From: Fusobacteriales bacterium
GTDB taxonomy: Bacteria; Fusobacteriota; Fusobacteriia; Fusobacteriales; Leptotrichiaceae
Reading direction: 5' to 3'
DNA length: 12,883 bases
NCBI GenBank assembly: GCA_031285605.1
Contig: JAITVW010000315.1
Span: forward strand, 1-12,883
Below the pieces are notes generated by a model, which saw only the letters and a program-made list of their open reading frames with translations, did no database searches and was not told the origin of the DNA. This document shows positions 7,077-12,883 of the stretch, piece after piece (position 1 is the stretch's first letter; each line of letters begins with the position of its first letter). The translations under genes and the position numbers were made by a program.

Positions 7077-8351
7077 TTATTTTCTTATGTCCTTTATCAG
7101 TTTTTCATTTTTATAAATTATATCCTTTTGTATATTCTTCAATATCGGCTTATATTTCTTGCTTATTTCCACATCCTCATATAAGTTTATATTTCTGACC
7201 TCTATTTTATTCAGCAGCATCTCCAGAGTAAGAACTGCAGGATCCACTGAAATCTGATATTTATCATCACCGCTGTTATTCACTATTTCATTTATTAACT
7301 CTATGTCCTCAAGTCCGTTTAATATATCCCTTATCACAGGAATCTCCACATCCAGCTCTTTGGCAAGCTCCCTGCTGCTGTAAGGAGTTTCTGCCTCGTG
7401 AAACCTCTTCAGTATACAGTAAATCACCAGTATAGAAAGTTCTTTTTTCAGTTTTACAGGCATTTCATCTGCATTTCTGCTTACACTGTACTTTTCCAGA
7501 TTTTGGCTGGAAAAGCTTATCTGTGCCCCTACCAGTATTGACATCCATATATACTGTACCCATATAAGAAATATCGGAATAAATGACAAGCTTCCGTATA
7601 TTGCATTATATTTTGAAATTGACGACTGTACATGAAGAAATATAAATTTCAATATAAAAAACATTATTGTAGTGGCTGTTCCGGCAACAAGAGCAGGCTT
7701 AAACTTTACCTTTGTATTCGGAACCAGTATATAAATACATGTAAATAATAATATTATAATCAAAAATCCGGCAAAATTAAGAAATAAAGGCATTCCCATA
7801 CTAAACAGAAATCCTCTTGCCAGCCCTCTCAAATAACGGGTAAGCAAAGAAATCGTAGCCAGCACCACTGCAAAAAATATTGGTCCCAAAAAGACAATTG
7901 CCACATAATCTATCATTCTTCTGACAATAGATCTGTCCCTCTTTACTTTCCATATTCTGTTAAAAGCATTTTCAAGCATCAGAAGCAGTTTCAGTATCGT
8001 CCACAGCAAAATAACCACGCCGACCCCTGTGAGGACACTTCCTTTGGTAGAATCAATAAGCTTTTTTGCCACATTTATAATCATGGCAGCTCCTTCTTTG
8101 CTCTCAGGAAATGTGCCGTATATTTTTTCCTCAAAAAACATATCTATTCCAAAACCTTTTGTTATTCCCAAAGTAAGGGCTATTACCGGAATTACTGCCA
8201 GTATGGAATAATATGTCAGTGAAGCTGTCCACAGCTGTGTCTGACTGTCATTATAGTTTTTGTACACAGTTATTACAAGAAGAATCTGTTTTTCAAAATG
8301 TTCTTTAAAAGTCTTGATTTTGTTATATATTTTCTCTACTTTTTTTTTCAT
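7077..8351 (-). CDS. yihY: YihY/BrkB family inner-membrane protein with C-terminal winged-helix-like region
   Basis: A 424-residue integral membrane protein of unknown biochemical role. About six hydrophobic segments are visible near residues 46-66, 106-126, 146-170, 188-210, 218-240 and 250-280. Family hallmarks include WTASLTYYSILAVIPV (41-56) and the last-segment pattern YGSLSFIPIFLIWVQYIW (252-269). After the membrane part comes a hydrophilic tail of about 130 residues. Within it SSRELAKELDVEIPVIRDIL (325-344) looks like a winged-helix/MarR-type recognition region, and the tail ends in a basic stretch. The family was long labelled ribonuclease BN, which is a misassignment for these membrane proteins. 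The ATG has a GGTGAGG ribosome site and lies 27 bases after thiI, so it is probably the second gene of the operon. Confidence 0.9.
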   Translation of the reverse strand: MKKKVEKIYNKIKTFKEHFEKQILLVITVYKNYNDSQTQLWTASLTYYSILAVIPVIALTLGITKGFGIDMFFEEKIYGTFPESKEGAAMIINVAKKLIDSTKGSVLTGVGVVILLWTILKLLLMLENAFNRIWKVKRDRSIVRRMIDYVAIVFLGPIFFAVVLATISLLTRYLRGLARGFLFSMGMPLFLNFAGFLIIILLFTCIYILVPNTKVKFKPALVAGTATTIMFFILKFIFLHVQSSISKYNAIYGSLSFIPIFLIWVQYIWMSILVGAQISFSSQNLEKYSVSRNADEMPVKLKKELSILVIYCILKRFHEAETPYSSRELAKELDVEIPVIRDILNGLEDIELINEIVNNSGDDKYQISVDPAVLTLEMLLNKIEVRNINLYEDVEISKKYKPILKNIQKDIIYKNEKLIKDIRK

Positions 8352-8378
8352 TTCCTCACCTGTTTTTCTAAAATAAGA

Positions 8379-9545
8379 TTATTCAAAAGTAAAAATTTCC
8401 ATATTACTGTATATCTCTTCCATAATTTCATCATATCCTGTGATTTTTTCCTCTTCCAAAAGCACATTTTCAAGTTTCGGATTTGTCACCGGATGTTTGG
8501 GTGCAAAAATTACACATGAGTCTTCATATGGTTCTATTGATTTTTCATAAGTGTCTATTTCTGTCGCAATATCTATAATTTCAGTTTTATCCATACCTAT
8601 AAGCGGTCTGAAAACAGGGATATCTTTCACTGAAGCATTCGTACAGGTAAGCCCGCCTATTGTCTGGCTTGCTACCTGACCAAGACTTTCTCCGGTAATC
8701 AAAGCTCCGTAACCTCTGCTTTTGGCAAGCCTTTCAGCCAGTCTCATCATTACTCTTCTTGTCAGGATAGTAGCAAGATCTTTATTGGTTTTCTGATTTA
8801 TTTCCTGTTGTATTTTCAATATATTCATAGAAAAAAGTCTTATTTTTGGTATATAAAGCGATAAAATTTCAGTAAGATCCTTTACTTTTTCCAATGCCTG
8901 CGTACTGGTAAAAGGAAAACTGTGAAATGTAACCGCATTTACAAACATGCCTCTCTTGCCCATCATAAAAGCAGCCACCGGACTGTCTATTCCCCCCGAA
9001 AGAAGAATAAGACCTTTTCCGGTAGTTCCAAGCGGAAGTCCGCCGTATGTTTTTATTTTTTCAGTACATATATAAGTATTGTTTCTTATCTCAAGATATA
9101 TTGTCACATCGGGATTCTTCATTTTTACATGTTCAAATTTACTGTTTACAAGAACATGTCCTCCCAGCTCCTTTGCAAAATCCATTGACCTTTTTTGGAA
9201 CTTTTTATTGCTTCTTTTTACTTCTACTTTAAAGTTTCTCGCTCCGTTTTCATAAGCTTTTTCTGCTGTCTCCAAAACAGCTTTTTTTATTTCATCCTCA
9301 TCATTTTCCACACGTATTGACGGGGAAACAAGAACTATTCCAAATATTTTTTTTACTTTCCTTATTATTTCATCTATATTTTCCTGATCTGACAGTATAT
9401 ATAATTTTGAACTGTCTATTATTAATTTGTAATCAGTCCCTTTTAATATATTTCTTATTCTTGTATTCAGTATTCTTTCAAAATTTCCTCTGTTTTTTCC
9501 TTTCAAAGCCAGCTCTCCGTAGCTTATTCCTAAAGCATTATACAT
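8379..9545 (-). CDS. thiI: tRNA 4-thiouridine synthase ThiI, short form without rhodanese domain
   Basis: ThiI adenylates U8 of tRNA and inserts sulfur to make s4U; in some bacteria it also supplies sulfur for thiamine thiazole synthesis. The 388-residue product has an N-terminal ferredoxin-like domain (ISYGELALKGKNRGNFE, 7-23) and a THUMP domain (about 60-165). The PP-loop ATPase domain shows SGGIDSPVA (183-191) and TGESLGQVASQT (284-295). It ends shortly after the conserved EDSCVIFAPKHP (341-352), whose Cys344 corresponds to the redox Cys of E. coli ThiI. The C-terminal rhodanese domain of the roughly 480-residue E. coli protein is absent, as in many Firmicute-type ThiI, so sulfur must be delivered by another route. 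The start follows an AGAGGG ribosome site. It has its own promoter and probably heads the thiI-yihY-rmuC-yafK unit. Confidence 0.96.
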   Translation of the reverse strand: MYNALGISYGELALKGKNRGNFERILNTRIRNILKGTDYKLIIDSSKLYILSDQENIDEIIRKVKKIFGIVLVSPSIRVENDEDEIKKAVLETAEKAYENGARNFKVEVKRSNKKFQKRSMDFAKELGGHVLVNSKFEHVKMKNPDVTIYLEIRNNTYICTEKIKTYGGLPLGTTGKGLILLSGGIDSPVAAFMMGKRGMFVNAVTFHSFPFTSTQALEKVKDLTEILSLYIPKIRLFSMNILKIQQEINQKTNKDLATILTRRVMMRLAERLAKSRGYGALITGESLGQVASQTIGGLTCTNASVKDIPVFRPLIGMDKTEIIDIATEIDTYEKSIEPYEDSCVIFAPKHPVTNPKLENVLLEEEKITGYDEIMEEIYSNMEIFTFE

Positions 9546-9575
9546 TTTATACCCTCTTTACTGTATTTTTATCTA

Positions 9576-9604
9576 ATTATATCATAGAATGGAGATGGTT
9601 TAAA
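9576..9604 (-). promoter_or_regulatory. Putative promoter of the thiI operon
   Basis: Consensus -10 TATAAT (9581-9576) with TTTAAA (9604-9599) 17 bases upstream as a four-of-six match to the -35. It lies 30 bases before the thiI ATG and downstream of the preceding gene's terminator. Confidence 0.6.
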
Positions 9605-9679
9605 TATTTTATATCTTTATACTTTTAAAAAAAATATTTTTTAATAATTAACTGAAAAAACAGACAGAAATAATATAAT

Positions 9680-9710
9680 AAAAAAACCCCGGTAAATTTT
9701 ACAAGGGGTA
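9680..9710 (-). terminator. Rho-independent terminator of the phosphodiesterase gene
   Basis: On the minus strand ACCCC (9709-9705) pairs with GGGGT (9690-9686). A second inner stem GTAAA/TTTAC (9702-9698, 9696-9692) forms around a single base, followed by a run of T to 9681. It begins 17 bases after the stop codon. This is the clearest terminator in the window. Confidence 0.85.
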
Positions 9711-9726
9711 TTTAAAAATAAAATAT

Positions 9727-10716
9727 TTAAAATTCCATACTGTCTCCCTGATCCAACATTATGAAATTTACTCCGAGAGTATTTCCGTTTTTCAGCTGTT
9801 CAAGAATTGAAGAACGTATATCTGCATTTTTGTTCAATGTGGGCTTAACATGGCTGATTATCACATTCAGCCCTTTCAGCGAGCCTTTTCCTCCGCTGTA
9901 TTTTTCCAGATTCTGAAGCTCTTTCAGGAGCCATTCGGGAGTAAGATGTCCGAATAAATCCTTATCGGCTACTCCGTTTTGATAAGAAACCTCAATTATT
10001 ATACCTTTAAGACTCTTGCTTTTTGCCTTTGGTCCCAGTGTTTTCCAGACAGTATCCAGATGTGTCGATTTCTCCACAGTATCAGGACCTGTATCTCCAA
10101 AAAAAGCGAAATAATCTTTATTTCTTCTGACAAGAATCATTGAAGACTCGTAATTGCTGTGACTGAGAGGCAGAGCGGCACCAAATAGTGCGGTTCCTTC
10201 TATCACAGTTTCTTTACCGGAGTCAAGCACTTTATAAGTGTACTGTCCGAGCTTAAATCCTTCACCTGATGTAGAAAAGTTAGGCCATGTTTTCCAGTTA
10301 AAGTAGTTATTTGTCAAGACATCAACAACTGACTGCAATGCATAGATATTTTTCTTAGAATCATCTGTAGAGCTGATAACAAGTCCTGAAACATGATCCA
10401 GATGCCCGTGGCTGATAAAATATCCTTTTACGGCATTTTTGAAAACATAACCTTCCAATGTAAGCGGTGAATCTGCCGGAACAGTTATATTTTTAAATGC
10501 TCCTTTGGCAGCAGCTTTTTCTATTCCCGGAAGAAGAGTTCCCGCGTCCAGCGCAAGATAGCTGTTTTCATCAGTACTTCTGAGAAGATATGAAGTTATA
10601 TTTCCGTCAATAACTCCGCCGTTTACACCCAGAGCCACTATTTCAAAAGAAGTTTTGGCAAAAGCAGAAACAGAAATAATAATACCAAATAATACTGTAA
10701 AAAATGTTCTTTTCAT
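9727..10716 (-). CDS. cpdP: Exported class II 3',5'-cyclic-nucleotide phosphodiesterase (CpdP-like, metallo-beta-lactamase fold)
   Basis: A 329-residue protein of the class II cAMP phosphodiesterase family (yeast PDE1, Vibrio fischeri CpdP), which hydrolyses cAMP to AMP with bound metal. It has a signal peptide with a basic start, hydrophobic residues 5-17 and AFA (18-20) as the likely cleavage site, so it should act in the periplasm like CpdP. Metal ligands are visible: SHGHLDH (102-108), His186 in LSHSN, Asp208 in FFGDTGPD, His257 in FGHL and His289 in ISHVKP. The last two motifs separate class II PDEs from ordinary beta-lactamase-fold enzymes. The frame extends to a TTG at 10728, but that codon abuts the GGAGGA ribosome site, which serves ATG 10716. 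The gene follows a 139-base gap after the SAM hydrolase gene and ends in a strong terminator. The physiological substrate is inferred from the family. Confidence 0.88.
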   Translation of the reverse strand: MKRTFFTVLFGIIISVSAFAKTSFEIVALGVNGGVIDGNITSYLLRSTDENSYLALDAGTLLPGIEKAAAKGAFKNITVPADSPLTLEGYVFKNAVKGYFISHGHLDHVSGLVISSTDDSKKNIYALQSVVDVLTNNYFNWKTWPNFSTSGEGFKLGQYTYKVLDSGKETVIEGTALFGAALPLSHSNYESSMILVRRNKDYFAFFGDTGPDTVEKSTHLDTVWKTLGPKAKSKSLKGIIIEVSYQNGVADKDLFGHLTPEWLLKELQNLEKYSGGKGSLKGLNVIISHVKPTLNKNADIRSSILEQLKNGNTLGVNFIMLDQGDSMEF

Positions 10717-10720
10717 AAAT

Positions 10721-10726
10721 TCCTCC
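10721..10726 (-). promoter_or_regulatory. Ribosome binding site of the phosphodiesterase gene (decides start)
   Basis: GGAGGA, four bases before ATG 10716. It overlaps the codons after the alternative TTG at 10728, ruling out that longer start. Confidence 0.82.
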
Positions 10727-10741
10727 AAAATATAGTTTAAT

Positions 10742-10800
10742 ACAGTGTTTCATTCATAATTATCAGACAGTTTCTGCAGAAAAGATGAATAAAACACTGT
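10742..10800 (-). repeat. Long inverted repeat / predicted RNA stem-loop between the two exported-enzyme genes
   Basis: The arm at 10742-10757 (ACAGTGTTTCATTCAT) and the arm at 10785-10800 (ATGAATAAAACACTGT) are inverted copies, 16 bases with one difference. In minus-strand RNA the difference is a G-U pair, so all 16 positions pair; in plus-strand RNA it would be a C-A mismatch. The 27-base loop contains the perfect 12-base palindrome TTTCTGCAGAAA (10771-10782). There is no T-run on either side, so it is not a standard terminator. It ends 15 bases before the GGAGGA site of the downstream gene. It could be an mRNA stabiliser, processing site, leader element or operator. Confidence 0.75.
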
Positions 10801-10809
10801 CTTGGTTAT

Positions 10810-10850
10810 AAAAACAGAATATTATTTACCGAATGATAAAAATCTTTCTG
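10810..10850 (-). terminator. Possible weak terminator after the SAM hydrolase gene
   Basis: On the minus strand CAGAAAGATTTTTATC (10850-10835) and GGTAAATAATATTCTG (10830-10815) form an imperfect 16-position stem. The outer five and inner six pairs are good, around an ATTC loop, and five T follow (10814-10810). Low GC and internal mismatches make it weaker than the other terminators, so read-through into the next gene is possible. Confidence 0.5.
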
Positions 10851-10855
10851 ATATA

Positions 10856-11761
10856 TTATTTATAAATTTTTACACTCCAGTCTCCGCCGTACTCTATTTT
10901 ATAAGCAGAAGCAAAGTCACCCATGTTTACAGCAAAAGATAAAGAATCCAAACTGTTGTAATACATAAGGTTTTTACCTTCAGGCACATCTCCGAAACTA
11001 TTGGCAAAAGGCATTTTGTCCTTGAATATAAGCTTGTCTTTATTGTAAATTTCCACTGTAAAGATATCACCTTTTTTAATGTTCATTTTGCTTGCAGTAT
11101 TACGGTCAATGTTAGTCCATACATTTCCATACTGTACATCTAAGATAGGTATGTTTCCTACAAGTGTATTTTTCTCATATTTTGCTTTCTGATAGCTGAT
11201 TATTTCTACTTTGGAAGGAAGTTTTTTTCCTACCTGCTCAAAAGTAATAGCACCTGATGCAAGTCTCGCACCTGTATAAGCATATACATCACGACCGTGG
11301 AAAGTATATGATTTTTCAGAATCCTGACGTCTGTTTACAGCTTCGTCAATTTGTCTAACTTCTTCAATTCCGAATTTTTCTGCCACAAGAGCTAAAGTTC
11401 CGTTATCAGGAGTAACAAAATATTGTCCGTTTTTTGTTTTTAAAACAACAGATAATCTTTCAGTACCTACACCCGGATCTACTATAGATACAAATACTGT
11501 ACCTGCAGGCCAGTATTCTGCTGTCTGGTATAAACGGTATGCCGCATCCCATATGCTGTAAGCAGGAATGTCATGTGTAATATCATATATTTTCAGATCC
11601 TTATCAATCCCTACAGCGACACCTTTCATTGCAGAAACTGCCCCGTCCTTAAGACCAAAGTCAGACTGAAAAACCAGAATTTCAGATGCTGAAAATACAG
11701 AAGTTGAGAAGATAACAATACTTCCGATAATTAATAAAAATCTCTTTAAAATTTTTTCCAT
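10856..11761 (-). CDS. Exported S-adenosyl-L-methionine hydroxide adenosyltransferase (DUF62 / SAM_adeno_trans family)
   Basis: Family members use water or hydroxide to split SAM into adenosine and methionine and are related to fluorinase and chlorinase. The 301-residue product has an N-terminal signal sequence (basic residues 3-7, hydrophobic 8-19, likely cleavage near VFSA, residues 22-25). The mature enzyme begins with SEILVFQSDFGLKDG. The probable catalytic triad of the family is present: Asp95 and Arg102 in DPGVGTER, and His155 in FHGRDV. Other hallmarks are TPDNGTL (117-123) and the C-terminal-domain pattern YGNVWTNI (211-218). Length matches the usual 260-300 plus the leader. A signal peptide is unusual for an enzyme of SAM, a cytosolic metabolite. 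The start follows AAGGAG, and a promoter lies upstream. It is divergent from murE and upstream of the secreted phosphodiesterase. Confidence 0.9.
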   Translation of the reverse strand: MEKILKRFLLIIGSIVIFSTSVFSASEILVFQSDFGLKDGAVSAMKGVAVGIDKDLKIYDITHDIPAYSIWDAAYRLYQTAEYWPAGTVFVSIVDPGVGTERLSVVLKTKNGQYFVTPDNGTLALVAEKFGIEEVRQIDEAVNRRQDSEKSYTFHGRDVYAYTGARLASGAITFEQVGKKLPSKVEIISYQKAKYEKNTLVGNIPILDVQYGNVWTNIDRNTASKMNIKKGDIFTVEIYNKDKLIFKDKMPFANSFGDVPEGKNLMYYNSLDSLSFAVNMGDFASAYKIEYGGDWSVKIYK

Positions 11762-11793
11762 ATATCTCTCCTTAATAAGATTTAGTCACTTAA

Positions 11794-11822
11794 AATATAT
11801 CTTTATTATGTAAAAAAGTCAA
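11794..11822 (-). promoter_or_regulatory. Putative promoter of the SAM hydrolase gene
   Basis: The -35 TTGACT (11822-11817) and -10 TATATT (11799-11794) are separated by 17 bases. The expected start near 11787 gives a leader of about 26 bases with AAGGAG before the ATG. Confidence 0.72.
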
Positions 11823-11861
11823 ATATATAATATTAATCGGAAAGTAGTTCTTTTTTTTATT

Positions 11862-11879
11862 GTATGATTATGGTAAAAT
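11862..11879 (+). promoter_or_regulatory. Possible murE promoter (extended -10)
   Basis: TGGTAAAAT (11871-11879) is an extended -10 of TGn-TAAAAT form. Only a T-tract lies at the -35 position, and TATGAT (11863-11868) is an alternative -10 without a -35. It faces away from the SAM hydrolase promoter in the 148-base divergent gap. The ribosome site GGGAG (11896-11900) follows. Confidence 0.45.
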
Positions 11880-11909
11880 TAGTTAAATAAACAATGGGAG
11901 AAGACGATT

Positions 11910-12883
11910 ATGTTCAAAATATTTGAAAATGTAGAATATGAAGTTATCAATAAAGGAAAAGACTTTGTCATAGGTGACATTCATTATGACTCCAGAAAAA
12001 TAAAGGAAAATGATGTATTTTGCGCTCTTACGGGAGCAGTCACAGACGGTCATAACTATATAGAAAAGGCTGTAAACAGCGGTTCTAAAATGGTAATTGC
12101 GGAAAAAAAGGACATTGCCGTTACCAATAAGGAAGTGACTTATATTTTTGTGGATAATTTAAGAAAACGTCTTGGGACAATAGCTTCTAATTTTTTCGGC
12201 TGGCCTCAGAAGAAGCTGAAAATAATAGGAATTACAGGAACAAACGGTAAGACAACATCAAGCTACATACTGGACAGTATGCTTGAGAATACATCAAGAA
12301 TAGGAACTATCGGCTATAAAATACTAGATGAGGAAATAGAAGCACCGAATACTACTCCTGAGTCACTTGATCTGGTAAAAATGCTGGATAAGAGTCTGAA
12401 AAAAGGTGTGGAGTACTTTATAATGGAAGTTAGTTCACATGCTCTGGAGATAGGACGGGTAGATATGCTTGAGTTTGATTCGGTAATGTTTACCAATCTT
12501 ACACAGGATCATCTGGATTATCATGAAAATATGGAGAATTATTTTAATGCTAAGTTTAAGCTGTTTTCCATGCTCAGAAATAAAGATGCCGCAGCTGTAA
12601 ACAGAGATGATTCCTACGGAGAAAGAATTTACAATTCTAATAAAAACTATAAATCATATTCTATAATAAAAGATTCGGATCTGAAAGGGAAAATAGAAGA
12701 ATATCATAACGAAGGAATGAAAGCTTCTGTTATTTTTCAGGGGAAAGTATATTCTTTTGATACAAAACTCGTGGGAAGTTATAATCTGTATAATCTTCTG
12801 GGATGTATAGGAGTGCTTATGAATCTTGGTTTTGATATCAAGGATATAATCGAAAGGATAAAAAGGGTAGGTTATGTACCGGG
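11910..12883 (+). CDS. murE: UDP-N-acetylmuramoyl-tripeptide synthetase MurE (C-terminus cut by window edge)
   Basis: MurE adds the third residue of the peptidoglycan stem peptide (meso-DAP, lysine or lanthionine, depending on species) to UDP-MurNAc-L-Ala-D-Glu in the cytoplasm, using ATP. The frame starts at ATG 11910 after GGGAG and stays open to the window end (324 full codons of about 480-500). Visible parts: the N-terminal UDP-binding domain with DIHYDSRKIKENDVFCALTG (23-42) and DGHNYI (46-51); the Mur ligase P-loop GITGTNGKTT; then NTTPESLDL, the MEVSSHAL motif, and FTNLTQDHLDYHENMENYF, which contains the conserved lysine region of central domain 2. It ends at the conserved VPG before the C-terminal domain. 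The DNPR-type motif that tells DAP from lysine enzymes lies outside, so the amino acid added cannot be read. It is the only plus-strand gene in the window. Confidence 0.96.
   Translation, partial: MFKIFENVEYEVINKGKDFVIGDIHYDSRKIKENDVFCALTGAVTDGHNYIEKAVNSGSKMVIAEKKDIAVTNKEVTYIFVDNLRKRLGTIASNFFGWPQKKLKIIGITGTNGKTTSSYILDSMLENTSRIGTIGYKILDEEIEAPNTTPESLDLVKMLDKSLKKGVEYFIMEVSSHALEIGRVDMLEFDSVMFTNLTQDHLDYHENMENYFNAKFKLFSMLRNKDAAAVNRDDSYGERIYNSNKNYKSYSIIKDSDLKGKIEEYHNEGMKASVIFQGKVYSFDTKLVGSYNLYNLLGCIGVLMNLGFDIKDIIERIKRVGYVP

Noticed and set aside
7077..8351. Calling the YihY-family gene ribonuclease BN
   Set aside because: It is a multi-spanning membrane protein with no nuclease motif. The RNase BN name belongs to a different (RNase Z-type) protein.
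9605..9680. AT-rich stretch before thiI as a small RNA gene or origin-like element
   Set aside because: It is only low-complexity A/T sequence between a terminator and a promoter. No repeated boxes or stable hairpin were seen.
9727..10716. Beta-lactamase or glyoxalase annotation from the HxHxDH motif
   Set aside because: The SHGHLDH context together with FFGDTGPD, FGHL and ISHVKP fits class II cyclic-nucleotide phosphodiesterases, not those enzymes.
10717..10728. TTG start at 10728 for the phosphodiesterase
   Set aside because: The GGAGGA ribosome site overlaps those codons and is correctly placed for ATG 10716, which also gives a cleaner signal peptide.
12314..12496. Minus-strand open frame of 60 codons inside murE
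   Set aside because: It is a shadow of the murE coding sequence, with serine-rich antisense composition and no ribosome site.

Overview
The window is AT-rich (G+C roughly one third) and densely coded. It looks like a low-GC diderm bacterium: two products carry cleavable signal peptides, a third has an N-terminal export or anchor segment, and a YafK/DpaA-type cell-wall enzyme is present, all of which fit a periplasm. Gene content, base composition and protein style suggest Fusobacteriota, perhaps the Leptotrichiaceae/Sebaldella side. That assignment is inference from memory, not a search result.

Nine genes lie on the minus strand and one on the plus strand. From right to left on the minus strand: a secreted SAM hydroxide adenosyltransferase (DUF62 family); a secreted class II cAMP phosphodiesterase (CpdP-like); thiI; a YihY/BrkB membrane protein; rmuC; a YafK/DpaA-type L,D-transpeptidase-fold protein; ispG; leuS; and mnmA, which runs off the left edge about 10-20 codons before its expected end. 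murE diverges on the plus strand and is cut by the right edge at the conserved VPG, just before its ligase C-terminal domain. No gap between genes exceeds 200 bases.

Transcription units can be partly read from the sequence. The SAM hydrolase has a good sigma70-type promoter and a plausible weak terminator. The phosphodiesterase gene follows a 139-base gap holding a long inverted repeat and ends in a strong Rho-independent terminator. thiI has its own promoter and probably leads a thiI-yihY-rmuC-yafK operon (gaps of 27 and 74 bases, then a TAATG stop/start overlap). ispG has consensus -35 and -10 boxes and is followed by a terminator. leuS has a promoter with a 17-base spacer, and mnmA follows it after 28 bases.

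Most genes are housekeeping: tRNA charging (leuS), tRNA thiolation (mnmA, thiI), isoprenoid precursors (ispG), peptidoglycan (murE, yafK-like) and DNA maintenance (rmuC). The least ordinary part is the right-hand pair of exported enzymes that would act on SAM and cAMP outside the cytoplasm, with a strand-asymmetric hairpin between them. I saw no mobile element, CRISPR array, rRNA or tRNA gene. Three start codons (leuS, ispG and the phosphodiesterase) are set here by Shine-Dalgarno position and are shorter than the longest open frames.
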